Part shown: one piece after another, positions 31,638 through 43,729 of the stretch | Layout of the letters: every line of letters starts with the position of its first letter | How positions within the stretch are numbered: position 1 is the first letter of the stretch | Source of the DNA: Phytopythium helicoides | Taxonomy: Eukaryota; Oomycota; Peronosporomycetes; Pythiales; Pythiaceae | Assembly (NCBI GenBank): GCA_024867545.1 | Contig: JANFNE010000013.1 | Location: 1,148,470 to 1,212,469, forward strand | Length of the DNA: 64,000 nucleotides | Reading direction: 5' to 3' | Notes under the pieces: model-generated | The model's database searches: none | What the model saw: only the letters and a program-made list of their open reading frames with translations | What the model was told of the DNA's origin: nothing | Program-made: the position numbers and the translations under genes

Positions 31638-34600
31638 ATGAGCCGCGCGAGAGGCACCAGCCGCGCCAACAGCGCCTTCCCGGGCGTCACGGGCGGCTCG
31701 CCAGCCACGCAGCGCGGCGCGAGCGAGGACGCGCGCTTCCCGCCGAATGACCCGAGAGGAGCCAAGATGCCCGCGCTCAGCGCGGCCGAGAGAGCCTACA
31801 TGGAGCGCAAGGCCAAGGAGGCGTCGCTCGCGCTCATCGACCACGCGCACACGCTCGACGGACCCGTCCAGTGGCACTACACGGGCAAGTTCCGCGGCAT
31901 CCAGATGTACAGAGGAGAAGGTAGCTTCGAGAACGCCAGCACGGCCGGCACCGAGTTCCTCTGCGGCGTCACCACCATGCTGGGCACCATCGAGGAGGTC
32001 TCGTGGTTCTTTGACCAGCCCACAACCGACAAGATGCGCGCGCGCCAGCCAGACGACGTGCTGGACGCCGGGCGTGCTGTACTCGCTCGTGCACGGACAG
32101 CTCGACAACCCGTTCTACCGAGTGGCCGTCAAGTACCAGTCGTACGAGGGGCCCTCGCGCTTCTCGCGCGCTCGAGACTACTGCTTCCTAGAGTGCCAGA
32201 ACACGTTCAAGCACGCGTCAGGACGCAGAGGATGGGTGCTCAGCATGCACTCGATCAAGCTGCCCAGCTGCCCTGAGATCGACGGCATCGTGCGAGGAAG
32301 CATGTACCACTCGGGCTACGTCTTCGTCGAGGCCGAGCGCGAAGGGTACATGGACGTCATGCACAGTCTCCAGATCAACTTCAAGAGCAATAGCCGACTC
32401 CCGCACTTCCTGCTCAATGCGGCGCTCAAGCGACGCATTCTCTCGGTTGTCAAGATCAGCCGCGAGATCCAGATGGCGCGTCTGGGCCGCCAGGGGCTGC
32501 TGAAGAAGAAGGAGCTCATGCCCAAGAAGTCCCGCTCGCAGTGCCTCAACTGCTCGCGCAAGTTCACGCTTTTTGTGCGCAAGACTCGTTGCCGAATGTG
32601 CGGAGAGGTCGTATGCCAGGCATGTGCGCCGGTCATGGAGGTGGATGTGCCTGGACGCCCACTCACCAAGACGCGGGTTTGTTCTCGATGCTACAGCTCA
32701 TCGCCTACGTCAGATGAGAGTAGCGATGACTTCGTCGCAGCGGCTCGGCTGCAAGCGACACCAACCTACTCTCAGATTCGTCGCGATGAAAATGAGACGC
32801 ACTACTCGATGATCCGACGAGATGAGAACGGGACGCACTACTCTTTCTCGAAGCGCGACGAAAAGACAAACAACTACACTGATGGAACGGAGCCGAAGCC
32901 CAAGATCGACAAGCGCGATGGCAGCCTGAGTGACGATGATGACGATCTGGAGGAAGATGGAGAAGAAGAAGGTCTGCTTGAGCAGTCGATGTACAGTGTG
33001 TTTGCTCAGTCGAGGTTCACGCGAACCTCCGCCGATTCGATGGTGCTGCCTGAAGCTACGGATGCTGAGCCGGACGATATCAGCGAAAGTGACATTGAGC
33101 GCTACAGCGAAGTCAGCAGTGCTTTCTGGAAAGAGAGCAGTGTGTCCAACTCGGCTTGGAAAAAGCAAAGTGCGATGGAACCACTTGATGAAACGAAGAA
33201 ATTTGAGCCTGAAGCATCTCTGCCAGCAGTATGTTTGGAGCAAGCCACTTTCTTACACCAGAGGATACCGATGAAGAGCTCGACAAGCGCGCAAGGCGCT
33301 ACAACCCAACCCTTTCAATCCGTGATTTGTCTCGCGAGTATGGGCGAGCTACTCGCCCTGTTCGCCCTTCGACTACTTCTGCTTCGCGAGGCAGTCTTCC
33401 ACCTCCACCACCTCCCCCGTACTCTCCTACCAGCGAAGATGCCGAGGACCGTGATGACAGCTTTAGAGAGTTAGATGCAAGTGCTCTTCGAGAGCACAAT
33501 ACTAAGCAGCCTCACAAAAATACGGACGGCCCGTTGATGTCAGAGAGGAAAATGTTTGCCGCCGACACGACCGTGGAGAACGACATGAACTCGATCAACA
33601 AGGGGGGTCGGCTGACTACTGGAGTGAAGCGTGGAACGACTGGCAAGATGGAAAACACGTTTTTCGATCCTAGTCTGCGGGATACAACGGGCTCTGCGAT
33701 TCTGAACCAGGTTCGCGCCAACCGAAGCCGTACCATCCAGTTCTCGTCAGAAGGTGATTACCGGTCCGAGGAGGCTATGAATCAGATTGCCGCGGAGCAT
33801 GCGAAGCGAATGGCGGATATCAAACGCTTGCAAGAGCTTGCTGATGAGGCTGAGAGAGCTTCGAAGCGCGAAGTAAGCACGGCGAGCATCCCGACCTCTC
33901 GTTCGTCGTCCAACAGAGGTACGGAACGTGAGAAGAGCAGTGGAAGTATTGCATCGTCGCGCTCATCGTCCAACAAGCTGGGAAGCCCTGAGCTGCGACC
34001 GGGCAGTACGACGTCATCTCGTTCTTCGTCAAACAAACTCAGCAGCCCGAACGAGCGCCCCGGCAGCGTCGCTTCTTCTCGATCGTCTTCAAGCCGGAGA
34101 ACGACGCAGGCGAAAGCGAGCTCCATTCCTCCGCCCGCGCCCGAGGTTAATGTGCCCGTTCCGAGTCCACCCGTATCATCTAGTGGCTCGGATCGGGGAA
34201 GTGACAAAAAGGAGGAAGTGGAGGTGAAGAGTGTGCCGAGCAACCCCAAACTCCTCTCGATTCGCCGGACTACGTCGACTCAAAGCCGGTCAACTGATAC
34301 CTTCTCCCAGGACTCGGTTCGTGTGAGTGGACCGCCTGTCGACCACATGGACGATTTGGAGTTTAGCACCTTTGGTGGTGCGAGTCCAGAGCTGCGAAGC
34401 GCTCCGCAAGAAGACCCACTTGCTAGCCCTGCGGTTGGCCCAATTGCTGGTTCACCCTTAGAACTCGATGCTCTTGCGCTAGAAAGTGAGAGCACGATCA
34501 TGGAGGACCCGTCATCCCCTCGGCGGTCCACTGTTGTTCTCCTTGAGCGTATCAGCTCTCCACGCGAATCAACCATGTTCGACGAGGACCTCATCAATCG

Positions 34601-35935
34601 CCCCACCGAGGATTTGATGGAGCAAGTTCGTTCCAACCGCAAGGTGACCACATCCACGCTTCCTGAGGAAGAGTTCCGATCAACGGAGGCGATGCTGTCA
34701 CTTGAGGAGGAGCACCGCCGGCGCATGGACGAGCTGAACAGAATCGCCATGGATGCTACGGGTGCTCGTATTTCGCACTTGCTCGACTCCGGCATTAATG
34801 AGGACGAGGAGTATGATGAGCTCGCCATGTCTCAAACACGGGTCAAGCGCAGCGGAACGTTTCGTGTTCGATGCAGAAGAGGTCGAACGATCGACAGAGG
34901 TGATGCAAGATTTGGAAGCCGAGCACCAACGGCGCATGGAGGAGCTGAACCGCATTGCGGTTGAAAACGTGGGCACTCGAATCTCAAAGTTCGGTGTCGA
35001 GGATGATGATGACGATGACGACGAGCATGAACCTCAAGAGATCGATGTGGACTCCAGGTGCGCTTTCTCCAGTGGGCAGCTCGCCGAAGGTTAACGTCCG
35101 CGTCAGCAACGATTTTGATCAGAGTCACCTGGAGTTTGTGCCTACCATCGAGGAGGACAGCACGTACGCGTCGTTCAAGCAGAATATTGGCAGCTCGTCA
35201 AGTACAGAACAGTCCGAGCGGCCAAGTACGCCGCGGGAGTCCAATATGTCGGATATGTCGCTCTTAGACGAAGAGCTGATCAACCGGCCAACGGAAGATC
35301 TAATGGAGCAAGTGCGGGCGAATCGCAGCCGGAAGCTGGTTAGCGTCGCAGACATGTCGCGCGGGCTGCACTCGACGATGACAATGCGCGATGTAGAGGC
35401 CCAGCACAAGAAGCGCATGGAGGAGCTGAACCGTATTGCGCTGGATCATGTTGGCCAACGTATTTCCAAGTTCGGCATGGAGCACGACGAACGCGCAAGC
35501 GAAGAGAGCATGGCGTGGCGCAACACCGACATGATGGAGCAGTTTGAAAGCGACCACGAGCGCAAAATGTATGCGCTACAAGAGAAGTTGCGCCAGCTTG
35601 AGTTCGAGTGCCGCGAGTCGATTGCTTCTGTGCTGACTATCGAAGAGATGCAGCTCGAAGACGAGGCGTTCGATGAAGCGACTAGTGCGAAAAACAATGA
35701 CGCCAGCTGGATTGGAGCTACGAAGCCGTCCAAGCTGCTGCGCACGACGCGGGCGAATGCCCCTCAGTTCGCCGAACCTGTGTCGGCGCGCACCTTATAC
35801 GAGCAGATCGCCGAGCTGTCGAAGCTTCAGCAGGAAATGGCACTCGCTCAGACAGACGGCGATGAGGAGGAGTTCCGCGAGCGTATCAAGGAGCAGTACC
35901 GCGTGCTACGGTCGCTCAAGCTGCGCGGATGGTAG
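31638..35935 (+). CDS. START-FYVE-like protein with long repeat-bearing tail
   Basis: The ATG at 31638 starts MSRARGTSRANSAFPGVTGG. The START-like lipid-binding domain lies at residues 50-310 (WHYTGKFRGIQMYRGEG, CGVTTMLGTIEEVSWFFDQP, RDYCFLECQNTFKHASGRRG, SMHSIKLPSCPEI). A FYVE-type zinc finger follows (SQCLNCSRKFTLFVRKTRCR, then MCGEVVCQAC, RVCSRCYSS); the usual R+HHCR is RKTRCR, so PI3P binding is uncertain. Then come three short repeats, RRDENETHYS / RRDENGTHYS / KRDEKTNNYT, and a long Ser/Pro-rich tail with repeated helices (EDLMEQVRSNR ... RRMDELNRIA). It ends QYRVLRSLKLRGW. Frame corrections: extra bases near 32075, 34860 and 35055, and a missing base near 33225. Predicted soluble, endosome- or membrane-peripheral lipid sensor. 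First and longest of the local family; the DLSYL tail of its neighbours is absent. Confidence 0.8.
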
Positions 35936-37160
35936 ACGTTTTCAATGGAGTAGCATCTTCTCGTCGCCGGCGTTACCGATGTGATGATGAGTCCTCGCGC
36001 CGAATTCCAGCGGGTCTCGAGGTGACGGCCGGCAAGTAATTTCTAGTAAGAGAGTTCCATGTTCCGACCTGACGGAATCTCCATTTTGCACATGTAACGT
36101 GACCTGAGCGAAACGGGGAGAGGATTTCGCGATAGGAGCTCAAGAGCGTGCTCGACGCAGTGCAACTGGTTGCAACGCAGGCTGGCCTTGCAGAACGTCC
36201 CACATCTACGTGAGCGAATTTTGCCATCGACTGGTGACTGCCCAGTCGCAGCGTTGTGGTTTCTCTCGAGTCCAACGAGGCTGGGATGTGTAACTCGCGG
36301 ATCAGAACCCAAAGTCGCCCAGGCTTCCTGGCAGCCAGTCGGAATCGTCGAGCACCACTCTGGCGTTGCTGATATCAAGTGAGCCCGAGATCGGCCATCG
36401 TCGCATTGATGAGTTTCCTCGCAACGCTGAAGAGCGCCGAACACAGTTGGAGGGCGAGCTGGGAGTGCGGCGTGAACGCGTGATTCGGATGGTCGGTGGC
36501 AGCAGCGTGGATCGAGTTGAAGTGAGCAACTCGCTCGAATTTTCTGTTTTCTCTAGATTTCTGTTGACGAAACAAGGTCGGTGGAGAGGAGTGTACACTC
36601 GCGTGCCCGACCAGCGCGCTGAACTCTTGGTCCGTACACCTTGGCAAGTGAGCCCGTCAGGGCATCCACGGTGGTTCGCGGGATCACAACTCATTCCGCC
36701 ATGATGCTACCCCATCCTACGGTATGCACAGGATGGCGAGCGAGCGGCTGCCCATCACGGGCGGCTCTCCTCGGTGTGCTCCCTCCGAGCACGATAGCGA
36801 CCGCACCATTTTCAAATCCGTTCCCGATCGCAGGCAGAGCTCTTCGATCGAGCACAGCCACTTGCTGTGCCTGTCTGTGGTGCCGTTGAACGCCAAGCGC
36901 TACAGCAGGGTTCAGTCCGCTGCACTGTCCGCGGTGAAGCCAAAGCCAGGGTTGACGGCTCTGGACAGTCCAGTGTCGCACTGCTGCTGTACGGCGTGTC
37001 GGGCAGCCGATCCACGGGCATTCGTCAATCGCGCAGTTCTGCTCTTTACGCCACACAGCGCCGTTCCATCCAGGGCCGGCTCGTCTCTAGTGACGTTGAC
37101 TGAGAGAGAACACCGGCAGTCTGGAATTGAGCGCGCCCCACCGATATCTCTCGTTTCGCC
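35936..37160. other. Intergenic, one possible orphan exon
   Basis: About 1.2 kb. A stretch at 36366-36530 reads SSEPEIGHRRIDEFPRNAEE and then RRTQLEGELGVRRERVIRMV, followed by gtgagc, a good donor site. It might be an exon of an unrecognised gene or a relic. Nothing else is supported. The last 150 bp should carry the promoter of the gene at 37161. Confidence 0.25.
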
Positions 37161-38972
37161 ATGGTTCAGCACGTACTAGACGTTCATGAGCGTGAAGAGC
37201 TCATCGCACAGGGTAACGCAGCCTTCATCGAGCTGCTTGGGCGTCTCTACGCATCGGAGCGGCTACCTGGAAGTGGCAAGAAGCAGAGGCGGCATCGAGG
37301 TCTTCGCCGTGCGCAAGACTCGGTCGGCTCTGAACGCTCCGACAGCGTCAAGGGAACCGACGACGACGACGAGCGCGGGTTCATGTCGCTATTCGACCGC
37401 CACGCGGTTCGCGCGACGCTCGAAGAGGTGGCCGACTTATACCTGAACGAAGAGAAGAAGATGGTGCTCGACTTCTCCGAGTCTCGCGAACTCGTCGCGC
37501 TTCAAAAGCCAAGTACGATTGCTCCGCTCGAGTACACGGGAGTGCGCTGGTCGCTGTACCGGTCGCCCAACCGCACGCTTGCAAAGGACCAAGACTTCTG
37601 CTACCTCGAAGTTATGAAGCCATTCACGTCTCCTAGCGGCCATCGCGGGTGGGCGAAAGTGCTCGCATTCAATTGAACATCGAATGTGCCCCGATCTGTC
37701 TGAAACACCTGTGGGCATCAATCGTGGCAATCTGCACTACTGTGGCGTCTTCTTTATCGAGACGGATGAACCAGGTGTGCTTGATGGCATCTTCTACTAC
37801 AACATTGCGCGTGCCAACATCCCATCGATGATTGCCAAAGTCGTAATGAAGTCTCGCGGCCGCAACAATGCACAGCTGCTGAACCACTATGCCAAGATGG
37901 CTCGCCTGAACGCTCGTCAGAAGCGCAGTGGACAGAGTACCGACGGCAAAGCGGCTCTTGCCAGTCAATTACAGGCGGAGCGTCGATGCGGGGCGTGCTC
38001 TGATCGCCTTCCAGGATGGAAGACGCGTGCCAAGTGCGTTCTCTGCAAGGCGGTGCGTTCCTTTGATGATTTACAGGTGCTTTCTGGGAGGTGACTCACG
38101 AGCTCTTTTGACAATGACAGTACATGTGCAAGAAGTGCAGCTTGATCGTGCAGCAGAACTACCGTGTTCGAGATATCGGACGCAACCACGTCTGTTTCTC
38201 GTGTGCGGAGCAGCACGGAGCACGGGTTGCACGTAGCGACAGCAACCAGGACGAAGCCAGCAACTACCTTACGGATACCGAGTCCGTCACGAACTCGCTC
38301 AACGATTGCGACGACGGCATCAGCAACGCCACGGCCACAGATGAAGAGCTAGATGACGAGGACGTCCCGATGCTAGAGGCCGGTGTGCATCCAACTAGCG
38401 GAGAAGCAGCAGCGGTAGCGCGAAGAATCATGCTCGTCCTCGGCCTCTATCAGCACATCACAGTACGTTTCACGCTTCGCTCTGTTGAAAGTGCACTCTG
38501 AGGGAGCCATAGCTAACGATGTCTTGACTGCAGTTCTGAGTAACCCGGCAGTGATTTCACCTACCAAGCACAGGGATCAGAGTCGAACTGCACGCGCTGC
38601 AACAACAGCCACAGCTTCGACAACAGATGAGCACACATCAGCCGATGGGCCCACACTCCACAAGGTCCGCAGTGTGCCGCACTTGGACTCTGCAGCTCGC
38701 CGACTGGATATGCACGGAAAGCGTCCGACACAGCCACCAGCACCCGTGCTGTCGTTCCACAGGCGGAGACCGCAGTCGAGCGACAGGCTGGTAGGTCTCG
38801 GAGCCCGAAGGGACTCAATCTGGACGAGGTCAACCTTCGCAATCGATCGCACACAGCGGACGAGATGCCGGGAGACAGTGACAAGCAGCAGGCACGGGCT
38901 CGAGCAGTCACGGCGGCCACGTACGCTCGAGAAAAACCTGTGGATCTGTCGTACCTGAGCGGGTTTAAGTGA
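37161..38972 (+). CDS. START-FYVE-like protein 2, DLSYL tail
   Basis: Start ATG 37161 (MVQHVLDVHEREELIAQGNA). START-like domain: LEEVADLYLNEEKK, GVRWSLYRSPNRTLAKDQDF, GHRGWAKVL, then after removal of one extra base near 37660 HSIEHRMCPDLSETPVGINR and LHYCGVFFIETDEPGVLDGI. The zinc finger starts RRCGACSDRLPGWKTRAKCV then LCKA, is interrupted by an intron at 38053-38120 (gtgcgttc to gacag), and resumes YMCKKCSLIVQQNYRV..HVCFSCAEQHG. A second intron (38463-38533) leads to a disordered tail that ends AREKPVDLSYLSGFK at the stop 38970-38972; a one-base change near 38800 is needed. The eight Cys positions of a FYVE-type finger are kept, but the R+HHCR motif is absent. Predicted peripheral membrane lipid-binding protein. 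Confidence 0.75.
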
Positions 38973-39309
38973 GCAAATCATAGTGATCGCGTAGAAGAGA
39001 GCAGTCGCTCGCGGAGCCGCCAGCAGCGCGTCGCTGCCCAGTAGGCAGGCAGCGGCCAAGGCGTGCCCCCACGAGCTCTAGATGTGAGCGAACGTTGAAT
39101 GCAAGTGTCTGTAGCATTGTATTCGTCCGCGTGCAGGCCCGTTCCTGCCAAAAGTGTAGGTAGCTCCAGTTGAAGAGACCGCGCGTACGTGGCAGGCCAG
39201 AGTCAGCAACCGCTCGCACGCTCTCTGCCTCACTATCCACCTGCCCAGCTTCCGCGGTGCCAGCCGCTGCGCGATCTGACGTCACATCGTTTCATCCGCT
39301 CACAGATGT

Positions 39310-40387
39310 CATGGCGGACGCGCCTGCTCGGTATCAGCAGGTATCAGCAGCGCCGCCGCCGCCGCCGCAGTGTTCTACCTCCACGCTCGCGTCTCGAGCG
39401 ATCGCAGCAGTCCGCCCATTGATCCCAGAAGCTCATGACCAACTGCGTCACCAACCGCAACGACAAGTGGCGCGCTCGACAGCCGCGGTGCTCGCAGGTG
39501 CCGAGCGGTGCGTACGGCCTTGCTATCGAGGCCTGCGACGCGCGCACTAACTCTCGCCACTCAATGCGCCGCAGCCCATCTGCAGGACGTGCGCGGCCAT
39601 CGTGGCCCACCGATCGCCCGGGTCCGTCGCGCCAATGGCCGAAGATCATACGTGCCCTGACGCAAGGAAGCTCAGGGGGACTCGAGCAAACCACCGGCAA
39701 GCACGCGTGCTGCTGTGCGCCACATGCTCGAAGGAGCCAGCAGTCGGCGCTCCTACGCCGGAGAGGCTCGGCCGCGCCGTAGAGCGACTACTGACACGGC
39801 CCCGAGCGAGGGAGAGAACCTCTTCTCGGCGCTGTTTGAGCGCCGACAGACCAAGGCCCGCGAAAATACAGACGATAGCGAGAACCCGTTCAAGGTGCTA
39901 CTCGAGAGTCGCAAGACGAGAACGCGAATGCGCACTTCGAGCGCTAATCTACTCGGCCTCGGTGAGAGACTTGACCGAACCTTGAACGTGTCAAAGGTGT
40001 CTGAGACGGCGCGGAGGAACGCCCACCATCGCAGGACAGGAGGCAGCCATGGCTCGCAGCATCAACGGACACCAAGCGATTGATGCCGAGACGCCGTATC
40101 ACAGGAGTCAACATTTCAAGAATGATTCGCATGCGCATGAGTTGCAGCAGGTGGGGGCTCAAACTCATCCAAAGGTGCGACCACGCCGGCACACGACCAG
40201 CACACTGTCGCTGTCGACATCAGCTGCACCATCTTACAAGACCCAGACCTCCAGCGAGGAGGAAGAGGACGAGGAAATACGACAGATCGCCAAGTGGTCT
40301 GCAAGGAGGCGCATGGAGCGCGCGATGTCGACACCTGGAGGCGGGCTACCGGTCGTCGACCTATCGTATCTAAGCGACTTCAAGTGA
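39310..40387 (+). CDS. START-FYVE family member 3, START domain not recognisable
   Basis: From ATG 39310 (MADAPARYQQVSAAPPPPPQ) a short Pro-rich opening is followed by changing frames. The zinc-binding part can be followed as PICRTCAAIV at about 39570-39600 and VLLCATCSKEP near 39710, with the CxxC spacing of the family. The tail (ENLFSALFERRQTKARENTD; SSEEEEDEEIRQIAKWSARR) ends with LPVVDLSYLSDFK at 40386, nearly identical to the tail of its upstream neighbour. No START motifs (SIEHRxCP, GWA) are visible, so the gene is either truncated, with an N-terminus in undetected short exons, or decaying. Exon limits are uncertain; outer limits are given. Confidence 0.45.
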
Positions 40388-41100
40388 TTAGCGCCGCTGT
40401 GCCTGCGCACTGAGCAGCATCCGCGGTCATGTATAGTACGGTCGACCGCTAAACAGGATGCAGGTCTGGATGTACACAGCGAGTAGAAGCAGTGCTATGT
40501 ATTGTCATGACAGCTCATCAGTCCAACGTCTCGTCATGCCATCTCGGTTGACTGCGTGCAGACACAGACAGCGGACCGCTGAGCGGTCCCGTCAAAGCTC
40601 ACCGGCTCAATCCTTGAGCAGCGAAGTTACGGATTGCCACACCCAAGATCCTTTACGTTGTCTCGTGAAGATCATCAAGATGCTCATCCTCGTCCACTGT
40701 GGTGTGCGTGATGCTAGATGCTTTGAATCATCTTTGGTGAGCCCCTGGCGCGAGTGTCGAGCTCTCATTCTGCATCGATCAACGAGGACACTGCTCCGTA
40801 TCAGACAGCCATGGCACGGATATGACTTGGCCTGGGCGTTTCAAGCGCTCAGCTCACACGACAGACGTCTACGGCAGTCCTCGTCGCCAGCTGTCCGGGT
40901 GCGCAGGTCCACATGTCCATCACCGAGGAGCTTCAGCACTCGGGCTCATAGGCGAGCGCAAGGATCGCACAGACGACTCCCACTGTGCGTAGAGTACTTC
41001 CAGTCCACACCTGCCGGTCGACAGCAAGATGCTGGATGCCATTGTTATTGTTGATCCAGCACTGCCGGCGCCGCGCCTCACTTCCGATCTGCAGCCGTGG

Positions 41101-42454
41101 CGTCAACACGTCACTCGCCTCGCCATGGCCAACAGCCGCCGTGGTTCGGATGGTCGACGCCGCATGCATTGCGAGCTATGCATCTTTTGCCGATCGGTAC
41201 GTGAAACGCTTCAGGCTAACTTTGAGATGAGGTCCTGCTCACCGATGTGGTCATGCCGATCTTTCAGCGAATGTGCCACAAGTGCGATAGGCAGGAGATC
41301 AGGACACCAGAAAACGACAGAGTCACCCCGCCACCTCGCCCGAATCACCACCATGTCTGTCTTCCATGTGCATCGGGTCAACCGCTTGGCCCCCCTCGTC
41401 GCCGAGGTTCGCATTCGTTGCCATTTGCGTTCGCATTGAAGCTCAAGCAAGGGGACTCACTCGCTATCCTTCAGTAATGCTACATGCCAACAGCCTCCAA
41501 GACGACCGTCTCCTGGTGCACCGCAACGGCGGGATGCGTGCCCCAGCAGTCGAGAGAGTACCGCTGGACGACTACATCAACTGGCAGCCGTCCCAACGGA
41601 AGGATTCAAACAAGGCTCCAGCCACGGGAGGTCACCATGAGCACGAAGAAGGCAAAGCCATGTCTGAGGCAGGGAGCAGCGGCAGTAGCAAGAGTTCCTC
41701 GAACGACTCGGTCATCGCACAAATCGTCGCGACAGCAAGGTCTTCACTGAACTCGTGGAGAAGACGGAAGGCGTCTCGTACACCCAGTGGACTATCCGCT
41801 CTTGTAGCCGTCCCCACGCCAACTTCCTACGTGTCGCCTTACTCATCTTCTGCGGACATGACCAGCGTCTCGGACGACGAAATCACCACGGCTACGGACC
41901 CACGGAACCGCGCTTACAGCCGCCAGCATCGCCGTCGGCCAGCGACTTCGATGGACTCGGCCGGCAGTGACATCAACTTCGACCTTTCCACTGTCGACCT
42001 TCGCAAGCGCGCCTACAGCCGACAACCTCGGCGGCGACCGTCGTCTTCATCTTCTACAGACTCGATCGAGTCCTCTGTGAGCAACCTTGAGCTTTCTACT
42101 GTGGACCTTCGCAAGTACGACCTGCGGCGACAGCCTCGCCGTCCCCCGACGTACTCGATGGACTCGGAGGACTCGGTGACTGATTTGGAGCTATCGACGA
42201 TCGACCTTCGCTCTGCGCGTGACAAGCGTGAACGTCGACCTCCTCTCCACGTCGCACACTCGCTCCCGGAGATGCACATGAAAGAGCAAGCAGCCGCTTC
42301 AACGACAATCGCTGCATCAAAAACAGCAGCTAAGAAACCTGACCAAGAGCGCAGGCGACGCCCCGATATGTATGTCGGAGTAGCGATGCCTCCGACAAAG
42401 AGTGCGTCGGCGCAAGAGCTGCTTAGCATCTCGTACATCAAACAGTACAAGTAG
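41101..42454 (+). CDS. START-FYVE family member 4, zinc finger plus repeat tail
   Basis: Three exons can be placed. The first ends RRRMHCELCIFCRS at 41196. The second, 41268-41406, reads RMCHKCDRQEIRTPENDRVT with HHHVCLPCASG, the second half of the family zinc finger, spliced at the same place as in its neighbours. The third, 41475-42454, follows a 68 bp intron (gttcgc to ttcag) in phase. The tail has four copies of a unit of about 34 residues (LSTVDLRKRAYSRQPRRRPS / LSTVDLRKYDLRRQPRRPPT ...). It ends QELLSISYIKQYK, a diverged version of the DLSYL tail. Upstream (40460-41100) I could not find a START domain; the start is unknown and the left limit is arbitrary. Confidence 0.5.
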
Positions 42455-43729
42455 GTCGATCGTGTCGCGGACGTCAGTGTCAAGGAAATCCTGCAGAGGC
42501 GCGATTAATCTTTCCGATCTGCTTTGGCAAAGGCGAGAAACTCGGCGGTTGTCTCCACGCACGTCGTGCAGGCGTAAATCAACGAAATGATAGTCTAAGC
42601 GGAGCTACAGCAGCATAACTTGGAAACGAACTGTGTCGTTCAGTATGAAGTGGAGAACAAGTGCACGAACGAGTCGCATCGGCCGTCACGTCGCGCTTCA
42701 AGTGTTGGCGTGGAGGACCCGTCGCCGCTCGCACTCTGCACTCGTCGAGTGGCACGTTTCCCGCCAGCTTCAAACCTGACGCTGCACACGGTGCAACGCG
42801 TTCAGTACCGTAGCAACGCGAGACACTTTGCATCACCGCAGTCTAGCAGGCTCGTTGGCTGTTCACGCGATTAGTCCACAAACTCATTTCGGGCAACGAG
42901 TAACGCCACTGTGCGTTCCTTGAATGGAGACGCAAGCTGGCCACGGTGCCCAGTGCGCACTCTGATCCAGCGAGTCAGCCGATTGATGCTCAGGCCCCGA
43001 ATGATGTCGTGGCTGTCGTGGCTGTGATTCACGGTACCTGTCAGGCTCGGCTGACGAGCAGAGCCCACTCTGCTGCTGCCTGATTGCTTCGGCACCTTCG
43101 CTCCATCTCGGAACCCAAGGTCCAGCCAGCCACACAACGCTCAGCCAGCCGCCAGCCACCACCCACGGTAAAGTCCATGTGAGCGGCGCGCGGTGTGCGC
43201 CATGATCCGCAGCGCCGAGTTCTGTCTGTCTGACTTGTAGGCGATCCACACACACGCCAAGATGCGACCAAAGCCTGGCTCTCTGCGCGGTGGTCTCCGC
43301 ACCAAAACTTGCTCATGCCAAGCCGGCCCGCCGTGCCGCGCCTCCCACAAGGCTCACCAGTAGTCAATCGATATACGTAGGATATCGTTTCCTGCAGTTG
43401 AAATGTACTATGGATCGTTCTGCTCTTGATCTCGTCACGTGGTCTGGGGATGCGTTCATAGAGGTCGTGAATGCTCGTGCACAGCTGGTGACGCCGACTT
43501 GCAATGGAGGGGCAGCGCTCCCACTCCTCGCGGCACGCATGCGCGGCTCTGTCCTCCATGCGGCGTCTCTGGTGCTGGCCGTCTCGGTCGACCGCGTGGG
43601 GAAAGGCTCGCGCATCTCCTTCGTTCCCACCCGTGGGTTGGGCGAAGCGGTCTCTGCAGACTGCAGCATCACTTGCGATTGTCCCGTTGCGTCAGCAGTG
43701 TTGAGAGCAGCAGCCCATTGCACGGCAGG
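42455..43729. other. Intergenic, no gene recognised
   Basis: About 1.27 kb without recognisable domains on either strand. The frames here are short and overlap. It includes the presumed promoter of the gene at 43730. Several GCCAGCCAGCCA-like tracts occur near 43120-43160. Confidence 0.35.
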
